Shown here: positions 1-7,998 of the stretch, piece after piece
Position numbering within the stretch: position 1 is the first letter of the stretch
How the letters are laid out: each line of letters starts with the position of its first letter
Origin: Flavobacterium difficile
GTDB taxonomy: Bacteria > Bacteroidota > Bacteroidia > Flavobacteriales > Flavobacteriaceae
Assembly (NCBI RefSeq): GCF_011392115.1
Contig: NZ_JAAJBT010000002.1
Location: 558,001-622,000 of the forward strand
Reading direction: 5' to 3'
Length of the DNA stretch: 64,000 nucleotides
The notes under the pieces: generated by a model
Told to the model about the DNA's origin: nothing
Database searches by the model: none
What the model saw: the letters and a program-made list of their open reading frames with translations, nothing else
Position numbers and translations under genes: made by a program

Positions 1-750
1 GACGGAGACAATGCGCAAGCTTCTCTAATTCAGGAAATTATTGCAGAAGTGAGTAAGTATGGCAAAGCCACAATTCGAAGAATTTATGGAGATTGGACGC
101 GTTCTGGCATGAACAGTTGGAAACCTATTTTAAATGAAAATTCTATAAATGCCATGCAGAATTTCGCTTATACTTCGGGTAAAAACGCCACGGATGGCGC
201 CATGATTATTGATGCTATGGACATTCTTCATTCTGATGCTATTGATGGTTTTTGTATCGTTTCTAGTGATAGTGATTTTACTGGTTTAGCCAAACGAATT
301 CGCGAACAAGGTTTGTTTGTGATGGGAATAGGACGCAGTACTACTCCTGTAGCTTTTAAAAATTCTTGTGAAATATTTACACAAACTGAAAACCTAATGG
401 CAGTAGAGCAAGAAGTAGAAGAAGCACAGGAAGTGGTAACCCAATCCAAAACAAATAAGAAACGTGTTCCATCTTTAAAAACTGAAAAAAGTAAGGCTGG
501 TCATGCAAAACTAAAAATCGACCGAGAAGATTTAATCAAAATAGACAAAGCTTTCAATTTAGCTTCCAATGAAGAAGACGGCACCCACATTGCCAAAGTC
601 GGTATTATTTTAAGACAAATAGATCCAAGTTTTGATTCTAGAACGTTTGGGTTTAAAAACTTGTCGCAATTGTTTGAACATATAAAAAAGTATCAAGTAA
701 TTAAGAATGATGTTAACGGTTTGAATCATCCTTTAGTGAAGTTAAAGTAA
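1..750 (+). CDS. NYN domain / OST-HTH (LOTUS) protein, 5' end missing
   Basis: The frame is open from the first base, so the N-terminus lies outside the window. The visible part begins with an Asp-Gly-Asp-Asn motif, typical of the metal-binding start of NYN (PIN-like) nuclease domains of the LabA/DUF88 group, and continues with TDGAMIIDAMD and SSDSDFTGLAKRIREQG, which carry the other conserved acidic residues. After a charged linker (about residues 125-165) the last 70 residues resemble an OST-HTH/LOTUS RNA-binding domain. Inference: an RNA-directed nuclease or RNA-binding regulator. A GTG at 49 could start a shorter frame but would remove the first catalytic Asp, so it is not the real start. 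Confidence 0.88.
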   Translation, partial: DGDNAQASLIQEIIAEVSKYGKATIRRIYGDWTRSGMNSWKPILNENSINAMQNFAYTSGKNATDGAMIIDAMDILHSDAIDGFCIVSSDSDFTGLAKRIREQGLFVMGIGRSTTPVAFKNSCEIFTQTENLMAVEQEVEEAQEVVTQSKTNKKRVPSLKTEKSKAGHAKLKIDREDLIKIDKAFNLASNEEDGTHIAKVGIILRQIDPSFDSRTFGFKNLSQLFEHIKKYQVIKNDVNGLNHPLVKLK

Positions 751-751
751 T

Positions 752-878
752 ACTTAGTTCAAAATAAAAGTGTTTTGGAAAAGGTGTGTCGCTATTTAAT
801 TATAATAATTGTAGCGCTTTGTTTTCTTTACAGCGTGGCTATTTCAAAACATTCCAACTATCAAACATAGTAAAAGAA
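752..878. other. Intergenic stretch with nested imperfect inverted repeats
   Basis: The gap between the NYN gene and the NUDIX gene holds AGTGTTTTGGAAA near its left end and TTTCAAAACATTCC near its right end, which pair with few mismatches. Inside are CGCTA and TAGCG around a palindromic AT core. It could fold into a long hairpin on either strand. There is no T-tract, so a simple terminator is unlikely; its role is unknown. Confidence 0.4.
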
Positions 879-879
879 T

Positions 880-1278
880 ATGAAAATTATTGATAAAATT
901 GCTTGGATTGCTATTAAAAATAAAACCTTACTTTCTACAAAGAGTTATGGTAAAAAAGTATTTTATATTCCTGGTGGCAAACGCGAACAGGAGGAATCTG
1001 ATGCCGATACTTTGCTTCGAGAAATTGCTGAGGAACTTGATGTGTATTTGATTCAAAGTACCCTAAATTTTGTAGGTATTTTTGAAGCGCAAGCCGATGG
1101 TCATGAAGAAGGTACGGTGGTTCGCATGACCTGTTATACCGGAGCTTATACAGGCGTTTTAAAAGCATCTTCAGAAATTGAATGTTTTGAGTGGTTGCGC
1201 TATGCTGATAAAGATAAAATTTCAGAAGTGGATAAATTAATTTTTGACTTTTTATACGATCAGGATCTAATTGATTAG
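880..1278 (+). CDS. NUDIX hydrolase
   Basis: A single NUDIX domain of 132 residues. The Nudix box runs from about residue 33 to 55 with the pattern G-x5-E-x7-R-E-I-x-E-E-x-D-V, so all metal-binding glutamates are present; the usual Gly near the end of the box is Asp. The N-terminal strand KIAWIAIKNKTLL is typical. The family hydrolyses nucleoside diphosphates linked to another group; the substrate cannot be told from sequence. It stands alone, about 130 bp behind the NYN gene, with no recognised promoter box. Confidence 0.9.
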   Translation: MKIIDKIAWIAIKNKTLLSTKSYGKKVFYIPGGKREQEESDADTLLREIAEELDVYLIQSTLNFVGIFEAQADGHEEGTVVRMTCYTGAYTGVLKASSEIECFEWLRYADKDKISEVDKLIFDFLYDQDLID

Positions 1279-1731
1279 TACTTTTTTCAAAATCATCCAC
1301 AACAAAATAATTTGGTATCTTTCTGTTTGGAAAACTATTTCATCGGAAACATTGCTATTAATAAAAAACTTTAAAGTGCAATCGCCTTTTTTTGGTCTTT
1401 AACTAACTATTAACGAGTGTAGTTCATAAAATGAATATAAGTTATGATGCCAATGAAATTAAGTTTGCTAATCAATCAATAAGTCGCCAATGGAAAATAC
1501 GTTAATACTAACTTTCACTTTCTTATAGAACTAGAATAAATGAAGTAATAACAATCAAATGAAACTTTTTCATACCTTTTTTTAAATATTCTATGACATT
1601 AATTTGATGCATACAATTATATATTACTAATTTTAACTTGTGTTTGTTTTTACAATACACACATGAATAAGTACCAACCCTATTAAAAAAAACACTAAAA
1701 CAAAAAAAAACACTAAAACAATAAAACCCGA
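1279..1731. other. AT-rich gap before the accessory block
   Basis: 453 bp without a convincing gene. It contains a direct repeat of AAAAAACACTAAAACA immediately before the next gene (about 1685-1722) and a segment around 1597-1665 that loosely resembles 6875-6956 in front of another accessory gene (shared ATTAATTTGA, then TTGTGT and ACACA pairs). No GTTAGC-type end is seen here, so the first accessory gene cannot be called a complete cassette. Confidence 0.5.
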
Positions 1732-3195
1732 ATGAAAAAAATAATTTTTATAATTTTAACTAGTTTGACATTTCAAGCCAATGCTCAAAATTTATTTCCA
1801 ATTAAATTAGATAACTGTAAAACTGATAAATTTTGTCTTGACTGTGGTGATGTCAAAGCAGGATATGACGAAAAGGAGTTTTTGAAACTACAAGAAAAAC
1901 TAAACCAAGAATTAAACCTACAAGGTATTAAAGGTTCAGTTAAGTTTCAGATACTTGTTGATTCAAAAGGACGAGCTTGTGTATTGAGTCATACAGACCA
2001 ATCTAAAAATCCAATTTCGTTACAAATTATAGAAGCGCTGAACAATTTTAGAAAATGGACCCCAGCCATTACTGGAGGTAAAAAGGAGGAAAAATCATCA
2101 ATCAATATGATTTTTTCAATAAATGAGAACAAAATAATTGGAAATATTGAACGTGTGGATATGACTGCTTTTAAGAGATCATTTGATAAACCTAACAGTC
2201 CTGAAATATTCAATAAAACCTATCTTTATAAAAATGAAAATCTAAATACATATAAAATAACTGTTTGGAATACTAAAAACTCAAATCTTCCAAATAATAT
2301 GAATGATCACATTGCAATTGACAAAAATGGATTAATTTGGTTAACAATCGATGAAGGTTTGGTGACTTTTGACGGTAAAATTTTTAAAAATGCGGAGCAA
2401 AATATTACTGATAAAGGAAATTTCTTTTCGTATTATGCGATTGCATCAGATAATAATAATGTCAAATGGGTTTATGGAAAAAAAAATATCTATAGTTTTG
2501 ACAATTCCAAATGGACCAAATACGATGCAAATGAGATAGGTATAGATGGCGTGTATGAAATAGTAAATAATATAAAAACAGGCGAAGTATTTTTTTGTTC
2601 CGATGAAGGATTAACAATTTATAAAGAGGGAAAATGGTCAAATATTAATAAAAATAAAGTAAAAGAATTTCCTTCAAACCGAGTAACTTTTGCTAAAAGA
2701 GATTCGAAGAACAGAATTTGGATAGGAACTTTCAGCGGAACTGTAATGATAGATGAAAATGGAAAGGCGACAAATTTTGAACATACTCAAACTGTTTTAA
2801 AAGGCAAATGTATTACTTCTATGGATGAAGATGAAAATGGGAATCTTTATTTTTCTCTTTATGAATTTGATAGAAAAGAAAAAGGAAAAGTAAATAATAA
2901 TGAAGGAATTGCAATTGGCTATGCAGACGGAACTTTTAAACAATTTACAACTGAAAATTCTGGAATGCCATTTAATCATACCAATTGTGTTGTTTATGAT
3001 AAAAAGGAGAAAGTTCTTTGGATTTCTACTGACAGAGCTGGTTTAATACGATATGACCTTAAAGATGGTTGGGAAAATTATCATAATGAAAATTCAGAAA
3101 TTCCTACTTCTTATATTTCTACGATGACTATGGATGACAATGGAAACTTATATTTAGCCACAAGACAAGGATTAGTTAAAATTGAAAAAAAATAA
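1732..3195 (+). CDS. Secreted protein: TonB C-terminal-like domain plus beta-propeller
   Basis: 487 residues with a signal peptide (residues 1-18, cut after FQANA). Residues about 55-140 resemble a TonB C-terminal domain (GSVKFQILVDSKGRA, then a hydrophobic pattern ending before the propeller). From about 190 to the end, repeated blades carry the W-x-x-T/S-x-x-G-[LI] signature of 'two component regulator' propellers, for example IWIGTFSGTVMID and LWISTDRAGLIRYD. It has no membrane segment or kinase, so it is a free periplasmic or secreted propeller. The first palindromic repeat starts 8 bp behind its stop codon. Function unknown. Confidence 0.85.
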   Translation: MKKIIFIILTSLTFQANAQNLFPIKLDNCKTDKFCLDCGDVKAGYDEKEFLKLQEKLNQELNLQGIKGSVKFQILVDSKGRACVLSHTDQSKNPISLQIIEALNNFRKWTPAITGGKKEEKSSINMIFSINENKIIGNIERVDMTAFKRSFDKPNSPEIFNKTYLYKNENLNTYKITVWNTKNSNLPNNMNDHIAIDKNGLIWLTIDEGLVTFDGKIFKNAEQNITDKGNFFSYYAIASDNNNVKWVYGKKNIYSFDNSKWTKYDANEIGIDGVYEIVNNIKTGEVFFCSDEGLTIYKEGKWSNINKNKVKEFPSNRVTFAKRDSKNRIWIGTFSGTVMIDENGKATNFEHTQTVLKGKCITSMDEDENGNLYFSLYEFDRKEKGKVNNNEGIAIGYADGTFKQFTTENSGMPFNHTNCVVYDKKEKVLWISTDRAGLIRYDLKDGWENYHNENSEIPTSYISTMTMDDNGNLYLATRQGLVKIEKK

Positions 3196-3202
3196 AGCTA
3201 CT

Positions 3203-3331
3203 GCTAACAGCGTTTGTCAAGATTGCGAATTTTGTAGTAAAAACACGTTTACGTTTCGCAAGAAATTTTATCTTTGATAGAAAATACCCGGTTCCGAAGT
3301 TCGCAACCTCGCCAAGCGCCGGAACGTTAGC
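3203..3331 (+). repeat. attC-like repeat, family A, copy 1
   Basis: 129 bp from GCTAAC to GTTAGC. The left arm (3203-3229) and right arm (3300-3331) pair as an imperfect palindrome ending in TTGCGAA/TTCGCAA. Most mismatches are of the G-T wobble type, and the right arm carries extra bases next to GTTAGC. The middle holds TATCTTTG at 3269-3276. It lies directly between a stop codon and the next gene on the same strand. Confidence 0.85.
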
Positions 3332-3376
3332 TGCAAGCTGAAAAACTTTGCGTAAAACACAATAAATTTTATATAA

Positions 3377-3931
3377 ATGCAATTATTAAAACTATCAACC
3401 TTTATTATATTTATTTACTCTATTTTTAGTTTTGAAAAAGTTAAATGTAATGATGATGATCAAATATTGTGGAAAAGTGAAAGAAAATTAGTTTGGGATG
3501 ATTTTAAGGGAATTGCTGATACAAGTATGATAAATGTTGAGGCGATAACGAGTTATAAAATTGAAGTTACTGATGCGTATTTTGAAAACGATATTCCAAA
3601 ATATCAACTTTCTTGCTATTTTATCAAAAGTAAATCTTGGACTATTACAAATGAAAAAAAAACATTAGATCATGAACAATTACATTTTGACATTGCAGAA
3701 ATTTACGCGAGGAAAATTAGAAAAGCATTTGATAGCCTAAACTTTAAAAAATGTGTTGATACAAATAAATATGATGAAATTTATTATCGACTTGGAGATG
3801 AATGTGAAATCTATCAAGACAAATATGATAATTCTGTATATTTTAATGAAGTTCAGCAAAAAAAATGGTCAATAAAAGTTAATGCTGAATTGGAGAGATT
3901 AAAAAAATATGCATATGAACCGAATGAATAA
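3377..3931 (+). CDS. DUF922-like putative Zn protease
   Basis: 184 residues with an N-terminal hydrophobic segment (about 1-19) that may be a signal peptide or anchor. The block KLVWDDFKG and the motif DHEQLHFDIAEIYARKI (HExxH at residues 99-103) match the DUF922 pattern, a family suspected to be zinc-dependent proteases from its HExxH. This is the clearest functional hint in the accessory block. The gene is a single-gene unit between family A copies 1 and 2; the repeat end is 45 bp before the ATG. Activity is inferred from the motif only. Confidence 0.82.
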   Translation: MQLLKLSTFIIFIYSIFSFEKVKCNDDDQILWKSERKLVWDDFKGIADTSMINVEAITSYKIEVTDAYFENDIPKYQLSCYFIKSKSWTITNEKKTLDHEQLHFDIAEIYARKIRKAFDSLNFKKCVDTNKYDEIYYRLGDECEIYQDKYDNSVYFNEVQQKKWSIKVNAELERLKKYAYEPNE

Positions 3932-3946
3932 ACTAAAAAGCCAGCA

Positions 3947-4076
3947 GCTAACAGGCGTTTGTCAAGATTGCGAATTTTGTAGTAAATTCACGTTCATTTT
4001 TCGCAATAAATTTTATCTTTGATAGAAAATAATCGGTTCCGAAGTTCGCAACCTCGCCAAGCGCCGGAACGTTGGC
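3947..4076 (+). repeat. attC-like repeat, family A, copy 2
   Basis: 130 bp from GCTAAC to GTTGGC, highly similar to copy 1 over its length, including both arms and the internal TATCTTTG (4014-4021). It starts 15 bp behind the stop codon of the DUF922-like gene and ends 27 bp before the next ATG. Confidence 0.85.
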
Positions 4077-4103
4077 AGTAAGTTTCAGACAAAACTAGAA
4101 TAA

Positions 4104-4541
4104 ATGACCAAAATTGGAAAACTTAAATTCGGACATTATTACGGAATAATCTTTGTTTCATTTCTTTGCTTTATATTCATTCGTAGTTATGTAATTGAAA
4201 AAGATATTGAGAAAAGCAAAACCGAAATAGTCGCAAAATTTGTTAGAAAGGATAAATCTGTAAAAACTACAGCATTCTATTTTGGATTTTATTATCAAGG
4301 CAAATACTTTGAAACTTGTGGCTCTGGAATAAGTTACTCAATGTTTAATTCAAACAAAGAAACTAATATGATTGACAGTTTAAAAATTAACCATTTCTAT
4401 TACGCAAAATTTGACCCAATTCACAAAGACAATATAATTGTAAATCCTTCAGAAGAAATTACAGATTCGACAAAAATAACAAATGCTGGATTTGAATATA
4501 ATATTAAAAAACCTACTGCTAACAGCGGTTTGGCACAATAG
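4104..4541 (+). CDS. Small membrane-anchored protein of unknown function
   Basis: 145 residues with one membrane segment near the N-terminus (about residues 11-28) followed by a hydrophilic domain. I do not recognise a family, though the layout resembles small DUF3592-like proteins. The reading frame runs into the downstream repeat: the last eight residues (TANSGLAQ) and the stop codon are encoded by family B copy 1. That is also common for genes in integron cassettes, where the attC site supplies the C-terminus. Confidence 0.78.
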   Translation: MTKIGKLKFGHYYGIIFVSFLCFIFIRSYVIEKDIEKSKTEIVAKFVRKDKSVKTTAFYFGFYYQGKYFETCGSGISYSMFNSNKETNMIDSLKINHFYYAKFDPIHKDNIIVNPSEEITDSTKITNAGFEYNIKKPTANSGLAQ

Positions 4542-4652
4542 CTATTTTATCCTTAATAGAACGTTCGATTTTCCGCTGGAAAATCTTATATTAGCAAGAA
4601 ATAATCGTTTTACGCAGTAGCTACTGCGCCAAGCCGCGGAACGAACGTTGCA
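4518..4652 (+). repeat. attC-like repeat, family B, copy 1
   Basis: About 135 bp from GCTAAC to GTTGCA. The outer arms pair (GCGGTTTGGC with GCCAAGCCGC, then AATAGCTA with TAGCTACT) with mainly G-T type mismatches. The middle contains a perfect 8-bp hairpin, GATTTTCC-gct-GGAAAATC (4567-4585). The core differs from family A, but the ends and placement are the same. Confidence 0.85.
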
Positions 4653-4684
4653 GCAATAGGCTCAGACGTTTACAAACAAGAAAT

Positions 4685-5143
4685 ATGGAAGTTAAAGAAA
4701 TAGAATTCTCGAAATTACGACATGCTTACATTACTGTTAAAACTTTTTTAGAAACTGAGTCATGGGATAAAGTAAAATCACTTGACACAAAAATTGAAAA
4801 AGACCTTGGACTTGCTGGTGATGATAATGCAGAAATGCTTGAAAAGTTTGTAAAAAAGTTTGAGTTAGAAAATAAAAACTTTGATTACATTAAACATTTT
4901 TTGTCTGAAGGAGAGTTATTTAATATGAGTTCGTCATTATCTACTTTGCTCACATTGTCCATTTGGATTCCATTAAAAACAATTGAACTTATTACATTCA
5001 ATTCAGTTAAAATAGAAAAGCCAAATTTTAATAATTATCCTGAACGAGACGATCTTACTTTTAAAGAAATGATTACATGGTATATCGAAAAAGATTATGT
5101 TTCCACTGATAATGTTAAATATAAAATTAAAGCAGAAATATAA
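4685..5143 (+). CDS. Hypothetical soluble protein
   Basis: 152 residues, acidic and mostly helical, without signal peptide, membrane segment or metal motif. I do not recognise it. It begins MEVKEIEFSKLRHAYITVK and has a central stretch with several SLSTLLTLS-type hydrophobic residues. It sits alone between family B copies 1 and 2, on the same strand as its neighbours, 32 bp behind the repeat end. The codon use is AT-rich like the rest of the block. Confidence 0.75.
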   Translation: MEVKEIEFSKLRHAYITVKTFLETESWDKVKSLDTKIEKDLGLAGDDNAEMLEKFVKKFELENKNFDYIKHFLSEGELFNMSSSLSTLLTLSIWIPLKTIELITFNSVKIEKPNFNNYPERDDLTFKEMITWYIEKDYVSTDNVKYKIKAEI

Positions 5144-5172
5144 TCGAGATATTTATTGTTTAGCCGACATCT

Positions 5173-5305
5173 GCTAAAAGCGGTTTGACTCAATAGCTAC
5201 TTTTGTCCTTAGGAACAACGTTCGATTTTCCGCTGGAAAATCTTATCCTAGCAAGAAAAAAACGTTTCAAGCATCCGCTACTGCGCCAAGCCGCAGAACG
5301 TTAGT
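5173..5305 (+). repeat. attC-like repeat, family B, copy 2
   Basis: 133 bp from GCTAAA (the usual AAC is AAA here) to GTTAGT. It is closely similar to family B copy 1 and keeps the internal 8-bp hairpin (5224-5242) and the pairing outer arms. It starts about 29 bp behind a stop codon. Confidence 0.83.
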
Positions 5306-5388
5306 GGCAACACTGCCAAAATTGCGCAGAAATAACATTGTCATAACAATAGATTACTTTATTTGAAATCATTTTAAAACAACAAAGT

Positions 5389-5934
5389 ATGAAAAAAATA
5401 CTTATACTATTAGCATTAACCCTTACTTTATCTTGTTGCAACAAAGACGACAATCCATCTTCATCTAACGACCAACTACCACCTGAAACCCAAACAGGAG
5501 CTAATACCGTAGGTTGTTTAGTGAACGGAAAAGTATTTTTACCACATCAAGAAGGTATAAACCCTGCTGTAAACTGCTTTTATCAATTGTATAATGGTGA
5601 ATATTTTTTCACAATGAATTTTGCAGATTTAAGAGGAACAGGGGTCAAGGCAGTTGTAATACAAACAAGTAGAATAAATTTAGAAGAAGGTCAAATATAC
5701 CTATTAAATAAAAATATAATTGAAGATGGTGATTTCTCGGGGGGGGGGCAATATTATATTTCTTCAATTTTATCAAATAATTTTTATACAAATACTATAA
5801 AAACAGGTGAACTAAAAATCACTCGATTAGATATATCAAATTCTATTATTTCAGGAACTTTCTGGTTTGATGCTGTCAATACAGCAGGAGAAACTGTAGA
5901 AATAAGAAGTGGTCGTTTTGACTGGAACTATTAA
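5389..5934 (+). CDS. Lipoprotein (DUF6252-like) with an internal poly-G tract
   Basis: 181 residues with a lipoprotein signal (TLTLSC, modified Cys at residue 16). The body, with VGCLVNGKVFLPH near the start and many Tyr/Asn-rich strands, resembles small flavobacterial lipoproteins of the DUF6252 type; this match is tentative. Codons 117-120 lie in a run of ten G (5739-5748), very unusual in this AT-rich sequence; gain or loss of one G would truncate the last third. As written, the frame is intact. The next repeat (6003) is damaged. Confidence 0.8.
   Translation: MKKILILLALTLTLSCCNKDDNPSSSNDQLPPETQTGANTVGCLVNGKVFLPHQEGINPAVNCFYQLYNGEYFFTMNFADLRGTGVKAVVIQTSRINLEEGQIYLLNKNIIEDGDFSGGGQYYISSILSNNFYTNTIKTGELKITRLDISNSIISGTFWFDAVNTAGETVEIRSGRFDWNY
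5739..5748 (+). repeat. Ten-base poly-G tract inside a lipoprotein gene
   Basis: G10 in a stretch that is otherwise strongly AT-rich, located inside the open frame at codons 117-120. Homopolymer tracts of this length slip during replication and are the usual switch of phase-variable surface genes in other bacteria. Confidence 0.9.
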
Positions 5935-6002
5935 TTATGAAAATGAAATAAAAAACACTTTCACTCAATGGGACGAAAATGGAAACCTAATAAAATAACT
6001 TC

Positions 6003-6105
6003 GGCCAACACACGTTTTGCGCTATTGCGAATTTTGTAGTAAAAACACGTTTATGTTTCGCTAGTACTATTATCTTTGATAAGAAATAATCAGTTTATTT
6101 ATGGA
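6003..6105 (+). repeat. attC-like repeat, family A, damaged copy
   Basis: The left part (GGCCAAC, then TTGCGAATTTTGTAGTAAAA and TATCTTTG at 6071-6078) matches family A, but the right arm with GCCAAGCGCC and GTTAGC is missing; the match fades after about 6105. Just before it (5942-5998) lies a short open fragment ending in TQWDENGNLIK and a stop, which may be the tail of a lost gene. Confidence 0.75.
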
Positions 6106-6140
6106 CATTTAATCAAGTATCATATAACAAACAATAAAAT

Positions 6141-6656
6141 ATGAAAAAAATACTAATTTTATTTTTTCTATTTTCTCAAGTTTCTTTTGGACAGAACGTA
6201 TATTTCAATATCCTAAAAGAAAAAACAGAAAGAGATGATTCTGGCATTATAACTCTTTATTTGGAAATCATTAATGAATCTGAAAATGATGTTATTATGC
6301 TTAAACCAGCAAATGATTATCGCCAAAAATTTATGCATTATTATTTTGATCTGTTGAAATGTGATGAGGCTGTGTATTTTGATTATTCTACAAATAGATT
6401 TAAAATTTTCGAATATGTGAATGATGATTTACTAAAATTAAAATCTAAATCTAAAGAAATAGTTAAAATAAGATATTGGAGTATTCACGATATATTAGCT
6501 TGTGATGCATCTGAATTTGAAGTTAAAATAAGTTATGAAATTGATCAAAAATTAACTTATTTCAAAGAAGGCTTAACTGAGAGTGAAGCAAAAATATATA
6601 ATTGTTTGACTTCAATTAAAATAGAAAGTTTACCCACTTTAATTACAATGAAATAA
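6141..6656 (+). CDS. Secreted hypothetical protein
   Basis: 171 residues with a clear signal peptide (residues 1-18, ending VSFGQ). The mature part looks like an all-beta domain (alternating hydrophobic residues, ITLYLEIINESENDVIML), similar in shape to immunoglobulin-like folds, but I recognise no family. Because the repeat in front of it is damaged, it may now form one unit with the preceding lipoprotein gene. Confidence 0.77.
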   Translation: MKKILILFFLFSQVSFGQNVYFNILKEKTERDDSGIITLYLEIINESENDVIMLKPANDYRQKFMHYYFDLLKCDEAVYFDYSTNRFKIFEYVNDDLLKLKSKSKEIVKIRYWSIHDILACDASEFEVKISYEIDQKLTYFKEGLTESEAKIYNCLTSIKIESLPTLITMK

Positions 6657-6973
6657 AATACCACCAACTACAACAGTTTTTTTATAGTTACTATTTTTTC
6701 AATATTAAATTCAATTTTCAATTGTTAAACATTATTTATAAATACAGTTTTGATTTTTTGTTTTTAATAATAGTACTAAATAAACCATTCAAGAAATTTG
6801 TAAAACTATAAATACTTTAGGTTAGCATATAAAATTTAAAAATGTAATACTTAGTTACAAATATTTATGGTTTCATGCCATTAATTTGAGTTGTTTATAC
6901 CAAATTATTATATTTGAATTTTGTATGTGTAATTTGTGTATTTCGCACATACACAAGTTAGCAGTAATTTAAA
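6657..6973. other. AT-rich gap with a hairpin ending in GTTAGC
   Basis: 317 bp without a gene. At 6934-6956 there is a perfect 8-bp hairpin (TTGTGTAT, 7-nt loop, ATACACAA) directly followed by GTTAGCAG at 6957. That is the same right-hand end as the family A and B repeats, so this may be the remaining right end of a third, degenerate repeat family. No matching left end was found. Confidence 0.5.
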
Positions 6974-7435
6974 ATGAGTAAACAAATCTACATATCAACT
7001 ATTTTCTTAATTATATTATCAATTTCCTGTTCAACTAATAAAGGGTTAATTGAAAAAAGGAAAACGGAATTTGGTATTACTAAATATTATATTGAGAAAG
7101 ACTTGAAAAATAACAAATACAAAGAAAGACTATTAGCAACGATAGATAATTCTGTTTATTATAGTATCTATTCTGACAAAATTGTCAAACAAACAAAAAA
7201 AAACAAACAATTAATTTATACATTATTCTTCGATAATATTCCTGAAAATTTGAATGACACCAAATATTATCAGAATTTGACTAAAATGGATTCTATAGTA
7301 TTAACTGAAAGTAACAAAATATTGAACTCTTTAAATTTGCAGAATTTTAAAAAATGGAATGGAGCGAAAGCATTTATAATCGAAGTAAATTATTATCACG
7401 GATATCCGAAAAACAGAAAATTTAAACCGTATTAA
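6974..7435 (+). CDS. Hypothetical lipoprotein
   Basis: 153 residues with a lipoprotein signal (LSISC, Cys at residue 19). The mature part is Lys/Asn/Tyr-rich without recognised motifs. It starts 11 bp after a GTTAGC end and is followed after 14 bp by a complete family A repeat, so it fits the one-gene-per-unit pattern. Function unknown. Confidence 0.77.
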   Translation: MSKQIYISTIFLIILSISCSTNKGLIEKRKTEFGITKYYIEKDLKNNKYKERLLATIDNSVYYSIYSDKIVKQTKKNKQLIYTLFFDNIPENLNDTKYYQNLTKMDSIVLTESNKILNSLNLQNFKKWNGAKAFIIEVNYYHGYPKNRKFKPY

Positions 7436-7449
7436 AATAAAAAACTACT

Positions 7450-7577
7450 GCTAACAGGCGTTTGGCAAGACTGTGAATTTTGTAGTAAAAACACCTTTAT
7501 ATCTCAAGAAATTTTATCTTTGATAGAAAATAATCGGTTCCGAAGCTCGAAACCTCGCCAAGCGCCGGAACGTTAGC
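7450..7577 (+). repeat. attC-like repeat, family A, copy 3
   Basis: 128 bp from GCTAAC to GTTAGC, complete, with both arms and the internal TATCTTTG (7515-7522). It sits 14 bp behind one stop codon and 57 bp before the preferred ATG of the next gene. Confidence 0.85.
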
Positions 7578-7634
7578 CACAAGTTGAAAAACGAGACGGA
7601 AAATCACTTACAAAATACTAAACGAAAGAATAAA

Positions 7635-7991
7635 ATGTGTAGAGATTGTTTTGATAAACAATATTATGGTTTTGCTTCTCTAACGGAATTTGAAAAGTTT
7701 GAGGAAGTTTTAGACTTAAAATGCAAGTCTGAAAAAATTAAAATATTGGAATCTAAAAACGAGTTTGAAAGTGGGCTAATTGATTTCAGAATGTATTATA
7801 AATGTAACACTTGCAAAGAAAAGTTTGTAGTGTCAATTCCCGATAATGCATGGAGAGGATATTTCTTAACAGAACCTAATGCAATTGAATATCATGAGAA
7901 GATAAAAACTTCAGACAAAAAGAAAAAAAATGGCTGTGTAATAATTATAATTTTGATATTTTTTTTCGCAATTTACTCAATATTAAAATAA
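7635..7991 (+). CDS. Small protein with two CxxC pairs and a C-terminal membrane anchor
   Basis: 118 residues from the ATG at 7635. An in-frame TTG at 7584 would add 17 residues but lies only 6 bp behind the repeat end, so the ATG after GAAAGAATAAA is preferred. Cys pairs at residues 2/5 (CRDC) and 57/60 (CNTC) suggest a zinc-ribbon-like fold, and the last 20 residues (CVIIIILIFFFAIYSILK) form a membrane tail. No known family recognised. The first Cys pair is right at the N-terminus. Confidence 0.75.
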   Translation: MCRDCFDKQYYGFASLTEFEKFEEVLDLKCKSEKIKILESKNEFESGLIDFRMYYKCNTCKEKFVVSIPDNAWRGYFLTEPNAIEYHEKIKTSDKKKKNGCVIIIILIFFFAIYSILK

Positions 7992-7998
7992 AACCGTC

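Noticed and set aside
5942..5998. Short frame NEIKNTFTQWDENGNLIK as a gene
   Set aside because: It is only about 19 codons without a start; treated as a remnant.
7584..7634. TTG start for the small CxxC protein
   Set aside because: It lies only 6 bp after the repeat end and an ATG with a better context follows at 7635.
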